Source of the DNA: Limnephilus marmoratus
Taxonomy: Eukaryota; Arthropoda; Insecta; Trichoptera; Limnephilidae
Assembly: GCA_917880885.1 (NCBI GenBank)
Contig: OU862927.1
Coordinates: 20,925,450 to 20,989,449 of the forward strand
DNA length: 64,000 nucleotides
Direction: 5' to 3'
Of the stretch, positions 14,596 through 28,473 are shown piece after piece. The notes beneath the pieces were generated by a model, which had not been told where the DNA came from, did not search any database, and was given only the letters and a program-made list of their open reading frames with translations. The position numbers and the translations under genes are program-made. Numbering within the stretch: position 1 is the stretch's first letter; each line of letters begins with the position of its first letter.

Positions 14596-15551
14596 ACGAT
14601 TAGCTCTCGTCAACCAGCGGGCATGGAATAGATTACCTGGGCTTCTCTGTAATAAATCAGGAGAGCAGAATCTGTTTATGACAGCAGTAGTAATTTCTTG
14701 TAAATATTTCTGGTCTGTACTGAGATCTGTGGATATTTGTGGAGGTAGTTCACCTTCTATCTTCTCAAAGTTGTCCAACGGCAGGATCTCGCATATCTCT
14801 AATGCTTTACCAATTTGACCTGCAAATGATTTAGGTCCTGCAGTAGTGCTATCCAAATAAGTAAACAAATGCCTAAATGGTAACACATTGGCGTGTAAGA
14901 GAAACATTATCCATTGCAATGGTCGAGATAGTCTGTTTTCCAAAAGACGAATCGCGCATCTCACTTTCCCTGCATTTGTGTTTGTTCCATCACAGCCAAC
15001 AACCATTAAACCCTCTAGTGATATCTTTTCAGTCGTTAAAGAGCTGTTGAAAGCTCTTTCAATATTTCTTGCACTCCCGATGTTGGAACCACATACCCAA
15101 TATAAATAGAACCTGGTTCTTTTATAATCGAAATATGTTCCTCTTGTACAATCATTCTAAACCTCTTTGATCCTTTTAAAACAGTTTTAGCCTGTTAGTG
15201 CGTTGGTCTTCTAAAAAAATTTGTTCCTCTTTTGGCACTTTTTTCCTCAAACAAGTACAGCTTACAAATTCATAACACTTTCGAGTGATAACTTTTTAGT
15301 AACTGTAAGACTCGTTTGTGTGTGACAATTGGAATAGAAGATTTTATCCACAATTCTTCAATTTTTGTTCCAATTATTTCGGCAATTTCCAAAAACGTAG
15401 GTTCTTTTGATGTGTTATTCCTTACTTTTAAGTCTTGTCGAACCCATTCATAGAATTCCATCACATTTTCATAGGTAGGTAGGATATTCTCTTTCAAATC
15501 TGCACTTTCACCAAATATCGGACATTTTAACGTTTGCCTTGTAGAAGTCAT
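14596..15551 (-). pseudogene. Degenerate transposon-type gene (possible hAT-like fold), copy 1
   Basis: Two parts in different frames can be read. The N-terminal part (15551 to 15270, about 93 codons) has 'LPTYENVMEFYEWVRQDLK' and 'SIPIVTHKRVLQLLKSYH'. A more degraded middle part has a VPKEEQIFLEDQRT-like string. The C-terminal part (15006 to about 14600) has 'VVGCDGTNTNAGKV', 'RPLQWIMFLLHANVLPFRH' and 'TAGPKSFAGQIGKALE'. I recognise this from a multi-copy, uncharacterised arthropod gene family. The GCDGT...N string followed by an LLHAN-type string is reminiscent of the second catalytic region of hAT-like RNase H-fold transposases, but that is inference. A stop and frameshifts separate the parts and the 3' end runs into satellite sequence, so it is not functional. 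Confidence 0.65.
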
Positions 15552-16444
15552 GTTAAATCACTTAAAAAACATTGTACTCGTGAATATAATTGACGCGCAA
15601 CCGTTCACTTTGAGACAATTATCCTTTAAACAAAACACTGCATTTCGTAGATTGTCACGTGCCGCCTGGTGCCGCCCCCCGCTTCGTCCTGCACTTTACT
15701 TCTTTATCACAGCGCCAATAGTGAAATATTTGATTGCAACAGCTAGTTAACTATATTTAAATACGTCATTAAATAAAATAAACCTATTTTAATAAATTCT
15801 GTACTGTTTTGTATGCCGCGCAAATAGCCCCAAAACTGTCGTTTTTGTAAATGTTCAATGTCTTGGCGGGGGCTTTTACCGTTGTCTGATATTTTTTATA
15901 TTTTTATTTGAGGTAATTGATGGCAATTGGCAACGTAATACAACTATTCCAAATAAAAATTAGAAAAAAAAAATTTCGTTCCGCACTACTTAACACTCCG
16001 TTTAACTGTCGGGAATTCTTTATATTCCAATTTCCAGAATACATCCCATGACCGGGACAACTAATCACACTTTTAAAGTTAAAGCAAGGCCGAAAATATC
16101 ACTGCCGGCGTCGCGTCGGTCAACCACATCGATAAAGAATGGGACTTACAAGTCATCCATTAAAATTATACGTACACGAACCTCGCGTGTTACGAAAAAA
16201 TCACCCGCGTTCGGTTAGGTTCTAATTTACTTAGATTGTCATGGTTTAAACTCAAAATTAAACACCTTGATGGTGAGTGACCAATTCACGAACAGCTAGC
16301 CCATGGCTGCCCGGGAGGAAGTGACCATAAACCAAAAAGGCTCTTCTTTCTTTTCCAAAAATTACCAGTGTCCAAAAAAAACACCATAGACAAAATAAAC
16401 ACCTAAGCAAGAACTGCATTAGTTACATAATTATTTATGTGACA
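15552..16444. other. Non-coding remainder of insertion, copy 1
   Basis: Lies upstream of the transposon-type gene on its own strand. A short frame at 15550-15750 (plus) has no recognisable motif. The sequence recurs at 27580-28473. I see nothing else in it. Confidence 0.5.
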
Positions 16445-18499
16445 ATAGGTACTAAGTTATGATTGACCACAAGTGTTGTTACAATATGATTTTTGGTCGT
16501 AAAACGTTTAATTTTTTAAAAATTATTCTGTTGGAAGTTTTTTCGATTGATTTGTGTAAAGACCATGATTCTTAGAAGGAATCGAAAATTTCAGGCGGAT
16601 CGGCGCCATAGGGTCTAAGGTATGACCGACTACATGTGTTGTTACAAAGCACCCGCAAAACGGTAAATTTTTTAAAAATTATTCTAGTGAAAGATTTTTT
16701 GATTGATCCGTGTACAGACCATGATTCTAAGAAAGACTCGATAATTTCAGGCGGATAAGTACCATGGGGCTGACAATATGACCGACCCCAAGTGTTAAAC
16801 GACCGACCCCAAGTATTAAAACTACGATTTTTTCAAAAATTCTTCTGTTGGCAGATTTTTTTGATTGATTCGTGTATAGACATATAGGTAGTGTATATCC
16901 ATAGGGCCGAAGTTATAACCGACAGTATGTGCTAAAAATACCGACCCCAAGTTCTAAAACCAACGACCTTAAGTATTAAAACAACGGTTTTATCAAAAAA
17001 ATCTTTTTTTTTGGGATTTTTTATTGATTCGTGTACAGAACATGATTTTCAGTAAGAATCCAAAATTTCAGTCGGCTCGGTGCCATAGGTTCTATGTTAT
17101 AACCGAGCGTATATGTTAAAAATACCGACCCCAAGTGCTAAAACCAATGAACCCACGTATTAAAACAACGATTTTTTCAAAAAAATCTTTTTTTAAGGAT
17201 TTTTTATTGATTCGTGTACAAATCATGATTTTCAGTTAGAATCCATAATTTCAGTCGGCTCGGTTCCATAGGTTCTAAGTTATGACCTACCACAAGTGTT
17301 GTTACAATATAATTTTTTGGTCGTAAAACGTTGAATTTTTTAAAACTTATTCTGTTGGAAGTTTTTTAGATTGATTCGTGTAAAGACCACGACTCTTGGA
17401 TAGAATCGACAATTTCAGGCGGATCGGCGCAATAGGGTCTAAGGTAAGACCGACTACAAGTGTTGTTACAAATCGCACGCAAAACCGTAATTTTTTTAAA
17501 AATTATTATAGTGAAAGATTTTTTGATTAATCCGTATACAGACCATGATTCTAAGAAAGACTCGATAATTTCAGGCGGATCGGTACCATGGGGCCGAAGA
17601 TATGACCGACCCCAAGTGTTAAACGACCGACCCCAAGTATTAAAACTTCGATTTTCTCAAAAATTCTTCTGTTGGCAGATTTTTTTGATTGATTCGTATA
17701 GACCACGATTTTTAGTAAGAATCCAAAATTTCTGCAGGTTCGGTTGTATAGGGCCGAAGTTATAACCGACCGTATGTGCTAAAAATACTGACCCCAAGAG
17801 CTAAAACCAACGACCCCAAGTAATAAAACAACGATTTTTTCAAAAAAAATCTTTATTTTGCGGATTTTTTATTGATTCGTGTACAGAACATGATTTTCAG
17901 TAAGAATCCAAAATTTCAGTCGGCTCGGTGCCATAGGTTCTAAGTTATGACCGACAACAAGTGTTGTTAGAATATAATTTTTGGTCGTAAAACGTGTAAT
18001 TTTTAAAAAATTAGTCTATTGGAAGTTTTTTCGATTGATTCGTGTAAAGACCATGATTCTTAGAAAGAATCGAAAATTTCAGGCGGATCGGCGCCATAGG
18101 GTCTAAGATATGACCGACTACATTTGTTGTTACAAAGCGCCCGCAAAACAGTAAATTAAAAAAAAATTATTCTTGTGAAAGATTTTTTGATTGATCCGTG
18201 TACAGACCATGATTCTAAGAAAGACTCGATAATTTCTGGCGGATCGGTACCATGGGGCCGAAGATATGACCGACCCCAAGTGTTAAACGACCGACCCCAA
18301 GTATTAAAACTACGATTTTTTCCAAAATTCTTCTGTTAGCAGATTTTTTTGATTGATTCGTGTATAGACCATGATTTTTAGTAAGAATCCAATCCAATTT
18401 CTGCGGGTTCGGTTGCATAGGGCTGAATTTATAACCGACCGTATGTGCTAAAAATACTGACCCCAAGTGCTAAAACCAATGACCCCAAGTATTAAAACA

Positions 18500-20170
18500 A
18501 CGATTTTTTCAAAAAAAATCTTTATTTTGCGGATTTTTTATTGATTCGTGAACAGAACATGATTATCATTAAGAATTCATAATTTCAGTCGGCTCGGTGC
18601 CATAGGTTCTAAGTAATGACCGTCCACAAGTGTTGTTACAATATGATTTTTTGGTCGTTGAATTTATAAAAATTATTCTGTTGGAAGTTTTTTTGATTGA
18701 TTCGTGTAAAGAGCACGATTCTTAGAAAGAATCCAAAATTTCAGTCGGTTTGGTACCATAGGGCCGAAGATATGACCGATCCCAAGTGTTAAACGACCGA
18801 CCCCAAGTATTAAAACAACGATTGTTCCAAAAATTCTTTTTTTTTCAGATTATTTATTGATTCGTGTACAGACCATGATTTTAATTAAGCATCCAAAATT
18901 TCAGCAGGTTCGGTTGCATAGGGTCGAAGTTATAACCAACCCTATGTGTTAAAAATTCTGACCCCAAGTGCTAAAACCAACGACCCCAAGTATTAGAACA
19001 ACGATTTTTTCAAAAATTGTTCTTTTGGCAGGTTTTTTTTAATGATTCGTTTATAGACCATGATTTTAAGTAAGAATCCAAAATTTTTGCGGGTTCGGTT
19101 GCATATGTTATAACCGACCGTATGTGTTAAAAATACTGACCCCAAGTGCTACAACCAACGACCCCAAGTGTTAAAACAACGATTTTATCAAAAATTCTTT
19201 TTTTGCAGATTTTTTATTGATTTGTTTACGGAACATGATTTTTAGTAAGAATCTAAAATTTCAGTCGGCTCGGAGCCATAGCTTCTAAGTTATGACCGGC
19301 AACAAGTGTTGTTACAATATGATTTGTTTGTCATAAAGCGATTAATTTTTTAAAAAATTATTCTTTTGGGAGATTTTTAGATTGATTCGTGTAAAAACTA
19401 TGATTCTTAGAAAGAATCGAAAATATCAGCCGGATCGGCGCCATAGGGTCTAAGGTATGACCGATCACAAATGTTGTTACAATATGATTTTTTTGTCGTA
19501 AAACGATGAATTTTTTTTTAAAATTATTCTTTTGGAAGATTTTTAGATTGATTCGTGTAAAAACTATGATTCTCAGAAAGAATCGAAAATTCAAGGCGGA
19601 TCGGCGCCATAGGGTCTAAGGTATGGACCGACAAGTGTTGTTATAATATGATTTTTTGGTCGTAAAACGTTGAATTTAAAAAAAATTATTCTGTTGGAAG
19701 ATTTTTTTGATTGATTCGTACACAAACCATGATTTTTAGTAAGAATCCAAAATTTCTCCGGGTTTGGTTGCATAGGGCCGAAGTTATAACCGACCGTATG
19801 TGTTAAACGACCGACCCCAAATGCTAAAACCAACGACCCCAAGTATTAAAACAACGATTTTTTCAAAAAAATCTTTTTTTTGCGGATTTTTAGTGGATTC
19901 GTGTACAGATCATGATTTTTGTTAAGAAGCCAAAATTTCAGTTGGCTCGGTGCCATAGGTTCTAAGGTATGACCCACTACAAGTCATGTCACAAAGCGCC
20001 TGCAAAACGGTTAATTTAAAAAAATATATTCTCGTGAAAGATTTTTTGATTGATCCGTGAACAGACCATGATTCTTAGAAAGAATCCATAATATCAGTCG
20101 GTTCGGTACCATAGGGCCGAAGATATGACCGACCCCAAGTGTTAAACGACCGACCCCAAGTATTAAAACA
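18500..20170 (+). repeat. 1.68 kb tandem duplication inside copy 1, first unit
   Basis: Sequence from about 18.5 to 20.17 kb recurs 1678 bp downstream (about 20.18-21.85 kb). For example, the matching minus-strand frames lie at 19358 and 21036, and at 19591 and 21269. Copy 2 of the larger unit has this segment only once (about 30.5-32.2 kb). The boundaries are approximate. Confidence 0.7.
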
Positions 20171-23100
20171 ACGATTTTTTCAAAAAAAATCTTTATTTTG
20201 CGGATTTTTTATTGATTCGTGTACAGAACATGATTATCATTAAGAATTCATAATTTCAGTCGGCTCGGTGCCATAGGTTCTAAGTAATGACCGACCACAA
20301 GTGTTGTTACAATATGATTTTTTGGTCGTTGAATTTTCTAAAAATTATTCTGTTGGAAGTTTTTTTGATTGATTCGTGTAAAGAGCACGATTCTTAGAAA
20401 GAATCCAAAATTTCAGTCGGTTTGGTACCATAGGGCCGAAGATATGACCGATCCCAAGTGTTAAACGACCGACCCCAAGTATTAAAACAACGATTTTTCC
20501 AAAAATTCTTTTTTTTTCAGATTATTTATTGATTCGTGTACAGACCATGATTTTAATTAAGCATCCAAAATTTCAGCGGGTTCGGTTGCATAGGGTCGAA
20601 GTTATAACCAACCCTATGTGTTAAAAATACTGACCCCAAGTGCTAAAACCAACGACCCCAAGTATTAGAACAACGATTTTTTCAAAAATTGTTCTTTTGG
20701 CAGGTTTTTTTTAATGATTCGTTTATAGACCATGATTTTTAGTAAGAATCCAAAATTTTTGCGGGTTCGGTTGCATATGGCCGAAGTTATAACCGACCGT
20801 ATGTGTTAAAAATACTGACCCCAAGTGCTAAAACCAACGACCCCAAGTATTAAAACAACAATTTTATCAAAAATTCTTTTTTTGCAGATTTTTTATTGAT
20901 TTGTTTACGGAACACGATTTTTAGTAAGAATCTAAAATTTCAGTCGGCTCGGAGCCATAGCTTCTAAGTTATGACCGGCAACAAGTGTTGTTACAATATG
21001 ATTTGTTTGTCATAAAGCGATTAATTTTTTAAAATTTATTTTTTTGGGAGATTTTTAGATTGATTCGTGTAAAAACTATGATTCTTAGAAAGAATCGAAA
21101 ATTTCAGGCGGATCGGCGCCATAGGGTCTAAGGTATGACCGATCACAAATGTTGTTACAATATGATTTTTTTGTCGTAAAACGATGAATTTTTTTTTAAA
21201 ATTATTCTTTTGGAAGATTTTTAGATTGATTCGTGTAAAAACTATGATTCTCAGAAAGAATCGAAAATTCAAGGCGGATCGGCGCCATAGGGTCTAAGGT
21301 ATGGACCGACAAGTGTCGTTATAATATGATTTTTTGGTCGTAAAACGTTGAATTTGAAAAAAATTATTCTGTTGGAAGATTTTTTTGATTGATTCGTACA
21401 CAAACCATGATTTTTAGTAAGAATCCAAAATTTCTCCGGGTTTGGTTGCATAGGGCCGAAGTTATAACCGACCGTATGTGTTAAACGACCGACCCCAAAT
21501 GCTAAAACCAACGACCCCAAGTATTAAAAAAACGATTTTTTCAAAAAAATCTTTTTTTTGCGGATTTTTAATGGATTCGTGTACAGATCATGATTTTTGG
21601 TAAGAAGCCAAAATTTCAGTCGGCTCGGTGCCATAGGTTCTAAGGTATGACCCACTACAAGTCATGTCACAAAGCGCCTGCAAAACGGTTAATTTAAAAA
21701 AATATATTCTCGTGAAAGATTTTTTGATTGATCCGTGAACAGACCATGATTCTAAGAAAGAATCCATAATATCAGTCGGTTCGGTACCATAGGGCCGAAG
21801 ATATGACCGACCCCAAGTGTTAAACGACCGACCCCAAGTATTAAAACAACGATTTTTTCAAAAAAAATCTTTATTTTGCGGATTTTTTATTGATTCGTGT
21901 ACAGAACATGATTTTCAGTAAGAATCCAAATTTTCAGTCGGCTCGGTGCCAAAGATTCTAAGTTATGATCGGCAACAAGTGTTGTTACAATACGATTTGA
22001 TTGTCGTAAAGCGATGAATTTTTTTTTTTTAATTATTCTTTTGGAAGATTTTCAGATTGATTCGTGTAAAAACCATGATTCTTAGAAAGAATCGAAAATT
22101 TCAGGCGGATCGGCGCCATAGGGTCTAAGGTATGACCGACCACAAGAGTTGTAACAATATGATTTTTTGGTCGTAAAACGTTGAATTTTTATAAAATTAT
22201 TCTGTTGGAAGATTTTTTTTGATTGATTCGTACACAGAACATGATTTTTTGTAAGAATCCAAAATTTCAGCGGGATCGGTTGCATAGGGCCGAAGTTATA
22301 ATCGACCGTATGTGCTAAAAACACGGACCCCAAGTGCAAAAACCAACGACCCTAAGTAATAATACAAACGAATTTTTCAAAAAAATCTTTTTTTTGCAAA
22401 TTTTTTATTGATTCGTGTACAGAACGTGATTTTCAGTAAGAATCCAAAATTTCAGTCGGCTTGGTGCCATAGGGTCTAAGGTATGACAGACTACAAGTGT
22501 TGTTACAAAGCGCCCGCAAAACGGTAAATTTTTAAAAAATTATTCTTGTGAAAGATTTTTTGATTGATCCGTGTACAGACCGTGATTCTAAGAAATACTC
22601 GAAAATTTCCGGCGAATTGGTACCATGGGGCCGAAGATATGACCGACCCCAAGTGTTAAACGACCGACCCCACGTATTAAAACTACGATTTTTTCAAAAA
22701 TTCTTCTTTTGGCAGATTTCTTTAATTGATTCGTGTATAGACCATGATTTTTAGTAAGAATCCAAAATTTCTGCGGGTTCGGCTGCATAGGGCCGAAGTT
22801 ATAACCGACCGTATATGTTAAAAATACCGACCCCAAGTGCTAAAACCAACGAACCCACGTATTAAAACAACGATTTTTTCAAAAAAATCTTTTTTTTCGG
22901 ATTTTTTATTGATTCGTGTACAGACCATGATTTTAAATAAGAATCCAAAATTTCAGCGGGTTCGGTTGCATAGGGTCGAAGTTATCACCAACCCTATGTG
23001 TTTAAAATACTGACCACAAGTGCTAAAACCAACGACCCCAAGTATTAAAACAACGATTTTATCAAAAATTCTTTTTTTGCAGATTTTTTATTGATTCGTT

Positions 23101-26100
23101 TACGGAAAATGATTTTTAGTAAGAATCAAAAATTTCAGTCGGCTCGGAGCCATAGGTTCTAAGGTATGACCGGCAACAAGTGTTGTTACTGTATGATTTG
23201 TTTGTCGTAAAACGATGATTTTTTTTTTTAATTATTCTTTTGGAAGGTTTTCAGATTAATTCGTGTAAAAACCATGATTCTTAGAAACAATCGAAAATTT
23301 CAGGCGGACCGGCGCCATAGGGTCTAAGATGTGACCGACTACAAGTGTTGTTACAAAGCGCCCGCAAAACGGTAAATTTTTAAAAAATTATTCTTGTGAA
23401 AGATTTTTTGATTGCTCCGTGTACAGACCATGATTCTAAGAATGACTCGAAAATTTCAGGTGGATCGGTACCATTGGGCCGAAGATATGACCGACCCCAA
23501 GTGTTAAACGACCGACCCCAAGTATTAAAAATACGATTTTTTCAAAAATTCTTCTTTTGCCAGATTTTTTTGATTGTTTCGGGTATAGACCATGATTTCT
23601 AGTAAGAATCCAAAATTTCTGCGGGTTTGGTTGTATAGGGCCGAAGTTATAACCGACCGTATGTGTTAAAAATACCGACCCCAAGTGCTAAAACCAACGA
23701 CCCCAAGTATTAAAACAACGGTTTTTTCAAAAAATCTTTTTTTTGCGGATTTTTTATTGATTCGTGTACAGATCATGATATTTGGTAAGAATCCAAAATT
23801 TCAGTCCGCTCGGTGCCATAGGTTCTAAGGTATGACCCACTACAAGTGAAGTGACAATATGATTTTTTAGTCGTAAAACGTTGAATTTTTTACAAATTAT
23901 TTTTTTCGATTGATTCGTGTAAAGACCATGATTCTTAGAAAGAATCTAAAAATTCAGGCGGATCGGCGCCATAAGGTCTAAGGTATGACCGACTACAAGT
24001 GTTGTAACAAAGCTCCCGCAAAACTGTTAATTTTTTAAAAATTATTCTTGTGAAAGATTTTTTGATTGATCCGTTTACAGACCATGATTCTAAGAAAGAC
24101 TCGAAAATTTCCGGCGGATCGGTATCATGGGGCCGAAGATTTGACCGACCCCAAGTGTTAAACGACCGACCCCAAGTATTAAAACTACGATTTTTCAAAA
24201 AAATCTTCTTTTGGCAGATTTTTTCGATTGATTCCGTGTATAGACCATGATTTTTAGTAAGAATCCAAAATTTCTGCGGGTTCGGTTGCATAGGGCCGAA
24301 GTTTTATAACCGTATGTATCTTTAACGACCGACCCCAAGTGCTAAAAACAACGACCCCAAGTATTAAAACAACGTTTTTTCAAAAAAATCTACTTTTTGT
24401 GGATTTTTTATGGATGCGTGATTTACACCATGATTTTTGGTAAGAAGCCAAAATTTTAGTCGGCTCGGTGCCATAGGTTCGAAGGTATGACCCACTACAA
24501 GTCGTGTCACAAAGCGCCTGCAAAACGGTTAATTAAAAAAAATGTATTCTCGTGAAAGATTCGTGTACAGACAATGATTCTTAAAAAGAATCCATAAAAT
24601 CAGTCGGTTCGGTACCATAGGGCCGAAGATATGACCGACCCCAAGTGTTAAACGACCGACCCCAAAGTATTAAAACTACGATTTTTTCAAAAAATATTTT
24701 TTTTCAGATTTCTTATTGATTCGTGTACAGACCATGATTTTAATTAAGAATCCAACATTTCAGCGGGTTCGGTTGCATAGGGTCGAAGTTATAACCAACC
24801 CTATGTGTTAAAAATACTGACCCCAAGTGCTAAAACCAACGACCCCAAGAATTAAAACAACGATTTTATCAAAAATTCTTTTTTTGCAGATTTTTTATTG
24901 ATTCATTTACGGAACATGATTTTTAGTAAGAATCAAAAATTTCAGTCGGCTCGGAGCCATTGGTTCTAAGTTATGTCCGGCAACAAGTGTTGTTGCAATA
25001 TGATTAGTTTGTCGTAAAACGATGAATTTTTTAAAAAAAATTTCTTTTGGTAGATTTTTAGATTGATTCGTGTAAAAACCATGATTCTTAGAAATAATCG
25101 AAAATTTCAGGCGGTTCGGCGCCATAGGGTCTAAGGTATGACCGACAACAAGAGTTGTAATAATATGATAATGTTACAACTGATTGTAACTACGATTTTT
25201 TCAAAAATTCTTCTTTTGGCAGATTTCTTTTATTGATTCGTGTATAGACCATGATTTTTAGTAAGAATCCAAAATTTCTGCGGGTTCGGCTGCATAGGGC
25301 CGAAGTTATAACCGACCGTATATGTTAAAAATACCGACCCCAAGTGAAACCAACGAACCCACGTATTAAAACAACGATTTTTTCAAAAAAATCTTGTTTT
25401 TGAGGATTTTTTATTGATTCGTGTACAGATCATGATTTTCAGTAAGAATCAATAATTTCAGTCGGCTCGGTTCCATATGTTCTAAGTTATGACCTACCAC
25501 AAATGTTGTTACAATATGATTTTTTGGTCGTAAAACGTTGAATTTTTGTTGAACTTATTCTGTTGGAAGGTTTTTCGAGTGATTCATGTAAAGACCACGA
25601 TTCTTAGATAGAATCGAAAATTTCAGGCGGATCGGCGCCATTGGGTCTAAGGTAAGACCGACTACAAGTGTTGTTACAAAGCGCCCGCAAAACGGTAAAT
25701 TTTTAAAAAATTATTCTAGTGAAAGATTTTTTGATTGATCCGTGTACAGACCATGATTCTAAGAAAGACTCGATAATTTCAGGCGGATCGGTTCCATGGG
25801 GCCGAAGATATGACCAACCCAAAGTGTTAAACGACCGACCCCAAAGTATTAAAACTATGATTTTTTCAAAAATGATTTTTTTTTCAGATTTATTATTGAT
25901 TCGTGTACAGAACGTGATTTTCAGTAAGAATCCAAAATTTCAGTCGTCTCGGTGCCATAGGGTCTAAGGTATGACCGACTACAAGTGTTGTTACAAAGCG
26001 CCCGCAAAACGGTAAATTTTTAAAAAATTATTCTTGCGAAAGATTTTTTGATTGATCCGTGTACAGACCATGATTCTAAGAAAGACTAGAAAATTTCTGG

Positions 26101-26623
26101 CGGATCGGTACCATGGGGCCGAAGATATGAGCGACCCCAAGTGTTAAACGACCGACCCCAAGTATTAAAACTACGATTTTTTCAAAAATTCTTCTTTTGG
26201 CAGATTTCTTTAATTGATTCGTGCATAGACCATGATTTTTAGTAAGAATCCAAAATTTCTGCGGGTTCGGCTGCATAGGGCCGAAGTTATAACCGACCGT
26301 ATATGTTAAAAATACCGACCCCAAGTGCTAAAACCAACGAACCCACGTATTAAAACAACGATTTTTTCAAAAAAATCTTTTTTTTTGGATTTTTTATTGA
26401 TTCGTGTACAGACCATGATTTTAATTAAGAATCCTAAATTTCAGCGGGTTTGGTTGTATAGGGTTGAAGTTATAACCAACCCTATGTGTTAAAAATACTG
26501 ACCCCAAGTGCTAAAACCAACGACCCCAGGTATTAAAACAACGATTTTATCGAAAATTCTTTTTTTGCAGATTTTTTATTGATTCGTTTACGGAATATGA
26601 TTTTTAGTAAGAATCAAAAATTT

Positions 26624-27579
26624 ACGATTAGCTCTCGTCAACCAGCGGGCATGGGATAGATTACCTGGGCTTCTCTGTAATAAATCAGGAGAGCAGAATC
26701 TGTTTATGACAGCAGTAGTAATTTCTTGTAAATATTTCTGGTCTGTACTGAGATCTGTGGATATTTGTGGAGGTAGTTCACCTTCTATCTTCTCAAAGTT
26801 GTCCAACGGCAGGATCTCGCATATCTCTAATGCTTTACCAATTTGACCTGCAAATGATTTAGGTCCTGCAGTAGTGCTATCCAAATAAGTAAACAAATGC
26901 CTAAATGGTAACACATTGGCGTGTAAGAGAAACATTATCCATTGCAATGGTCGAGATAGTCTGTTTTCCAAAAGACGAATCGCGCATCTCACTTTCCCTG
27001 CATTTGTGTTTGTTCCATCACAGCCAACAACCATTAAACCCTCTAGTGATATCTTTTCAGTCGTTAAAGAGCTGTTGAAAGCTCTTTCAATATTTCTTGC
27101 ACTCCCGATGTTGGAACCACATACCCAATATAAATAGAACCTGGTTCTTTTATAATCGAAATATGTTCCTCTTGTACAATCATTCTAAACCTCTTTGATC
27201 CTTTTAAAACAGTTTTAGCCTGTTAGTGCGTTGGTCTTCTAAAAAAATTTGTTCCTCTTTTGGCACTTTTTTCCTCAAACAAGTACAGCTTACAAATTCA
27301 TAACACTTTCGAGTGATAACTTTTTAGTAACTGTAAGACTCGTTTGTGTGTGACAATTGGAATAGAAGATTTTATCCACAATTCTTCAATTTTTGTTCCA
27401 ATTATTTCGGCAATTTCCAAAAACGTAGGTTCTTTTGATGTGTTATTCCTTACTTTTAAGTCTTGTCGAACCCATTCATAGAATTCCATCACATTTTCAT
27501 AGGTAGGTAGGATATTCTCTTTCAAATCTGCACTTTCACCAAATATCGGACATTTTAACGTTTGCCTTGTAGAAGTCAT
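26624..27579 (-). pseudogene. Degenerate transposon-type gene, copy 2
   Basis: Duplicate of the pseudogene at 14596-15551. The N-terminal part runs from 27579 to 27298 and the C-terminal part from 27034 to about 26628, with the same frame breaks at the same places. The shared disabling changes show that the gene was already dead when the surrounding 10-12 kb segment duplicated. One visible amino acid difference lies near the C-terminus (NLSHARW here, NLFHARW in copy 1). Confidence 0.65.
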
Positions 27580-28473
27580 GTTAAATCACTTAAAAAACAT
27601 TGTACTCGTGAATATAATTGACGCGCAACCGTTCACTTTGAGACAATTATCCTTTAAACAAAACACTGCATTTCGTAGATTGTCACGTGCCGCCTGGTGC
27701 CGCCCCCCGCTTCGTCCTGCACTTTACTTCTTTATCACAGCGCCAATAGTGAAATATTTGATTGCAACAGCTAGTTAACTATATTTAAATACGTCATTAA
27801 ATAAAATAAACCTATTTTAATAAATTCTGTACTGTTTTGTATGCCGCGCAAATAGCCCCAAAACTGTCGTTTTTGTAAATGTTCAATGTCTTGGCGGGGG
27901 CTTTTACCGTTGTCTGATATTTTTTATATTTTTATTTGAGGTAATTGATGGCAATTGGCAACGTAATACAACTATTCCAAATAAAAATTAGAAAAAAAAA
28001 AATTTCGTTCCGCCTTACTTAACACTCCGTTTAACTGTCGGGAATTCTTTATATTCCAATTTCCAGAATACATCCCATGACCGGGACAACTAATCACACT
28101 TTTAAAGTTAAAGCAAGGCCGAAAATATCACTGCCGGCGTCGCGTCGGTCAACCACATCGATAAAGAATGGGACTTACAAGTCATCCATTAAAATTATAC
28201 GTACACGAACCTCGCGTGTTACGAAAAAATCACCCGCGTTCGGTTAGGTTCTAATTTACTTAGATTGTCATGGTTTAAACTCAAAATTAAACACCTTGAT
28301 GGTGAGTGACCAATTCACGAACAGCTAGCCCATGGCTGCCCGGGAGGAAGTGACAATAAACCAAAAAGGCTCTTCTTTCTTTTCCAAAAATTACCAGTGT
28401 CCAAAAAAAACACCATAGACAAAATAAACACCTAAGCAAGAACTGCATTAGTTACATAATTATTTATGTGACA
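26624..28473 (-). mobile_element. 1.85 kb insertion in satellite, copy 2
   Basis: Near-identical to 14596-16444, offset by 12028 at the left end and 12029 at the right, with the same junctions to the same satellite modules. Differences seen by eye are a few substitutions and one A-run length change. It therefore arose by duplication of the surrounding array and not by a second insertion. Confidence 0.8.

Larger units (their letters stand above)
14596..16444 (-). mobile_element. 1.85 kb insertion in satellite, copy 1
   Basis: Satellite sequence stops after ...AAGAATCAAAAATTT at 14595 and resumes at ATAGGTACTAAGTTATGA (16445), with about 20 bases of module sequence missing between. The inserted 1849 bp carries a broken transposon-type gene on the minus strand (14596-15551) and AT-rich non-coding sequence (15552-16444). 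I see no terminal inverted repeats or target duplication, so the ends of the original element are probably lost. The same insertion occurs at 26624-28473. Confidence 0.75.
10744..22466 (+). repeat. Segmental tandem duplication, copy 1 (11.7 kb)
   Basis: Sequence starting CCATAGGGTCTAAGGTATGACAGAC at 10744 recurs at 22467 (offset 11723) and again at 32801. Similarity is near-complete along the copy, although the offset changes from 11723 to about 12028 near 14.0 kb (copy 2 has about two extra modules) and falls to 10336 after the 1.68 kb internal duplication in this copy. Sequence just left of 10744 does not match sequence left of 22467, so the junction is sharp. Copy 1 contains the inserted transposon-type gene at 14596-16444. 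Confidence 0.85.

Noticed and set aside
14888..15109. 73-codon plus-strand frame in the insertion
   Set aside because: It is antisense to the degenerate transposon-type gene, duplicated only because the insertion is duplicated.
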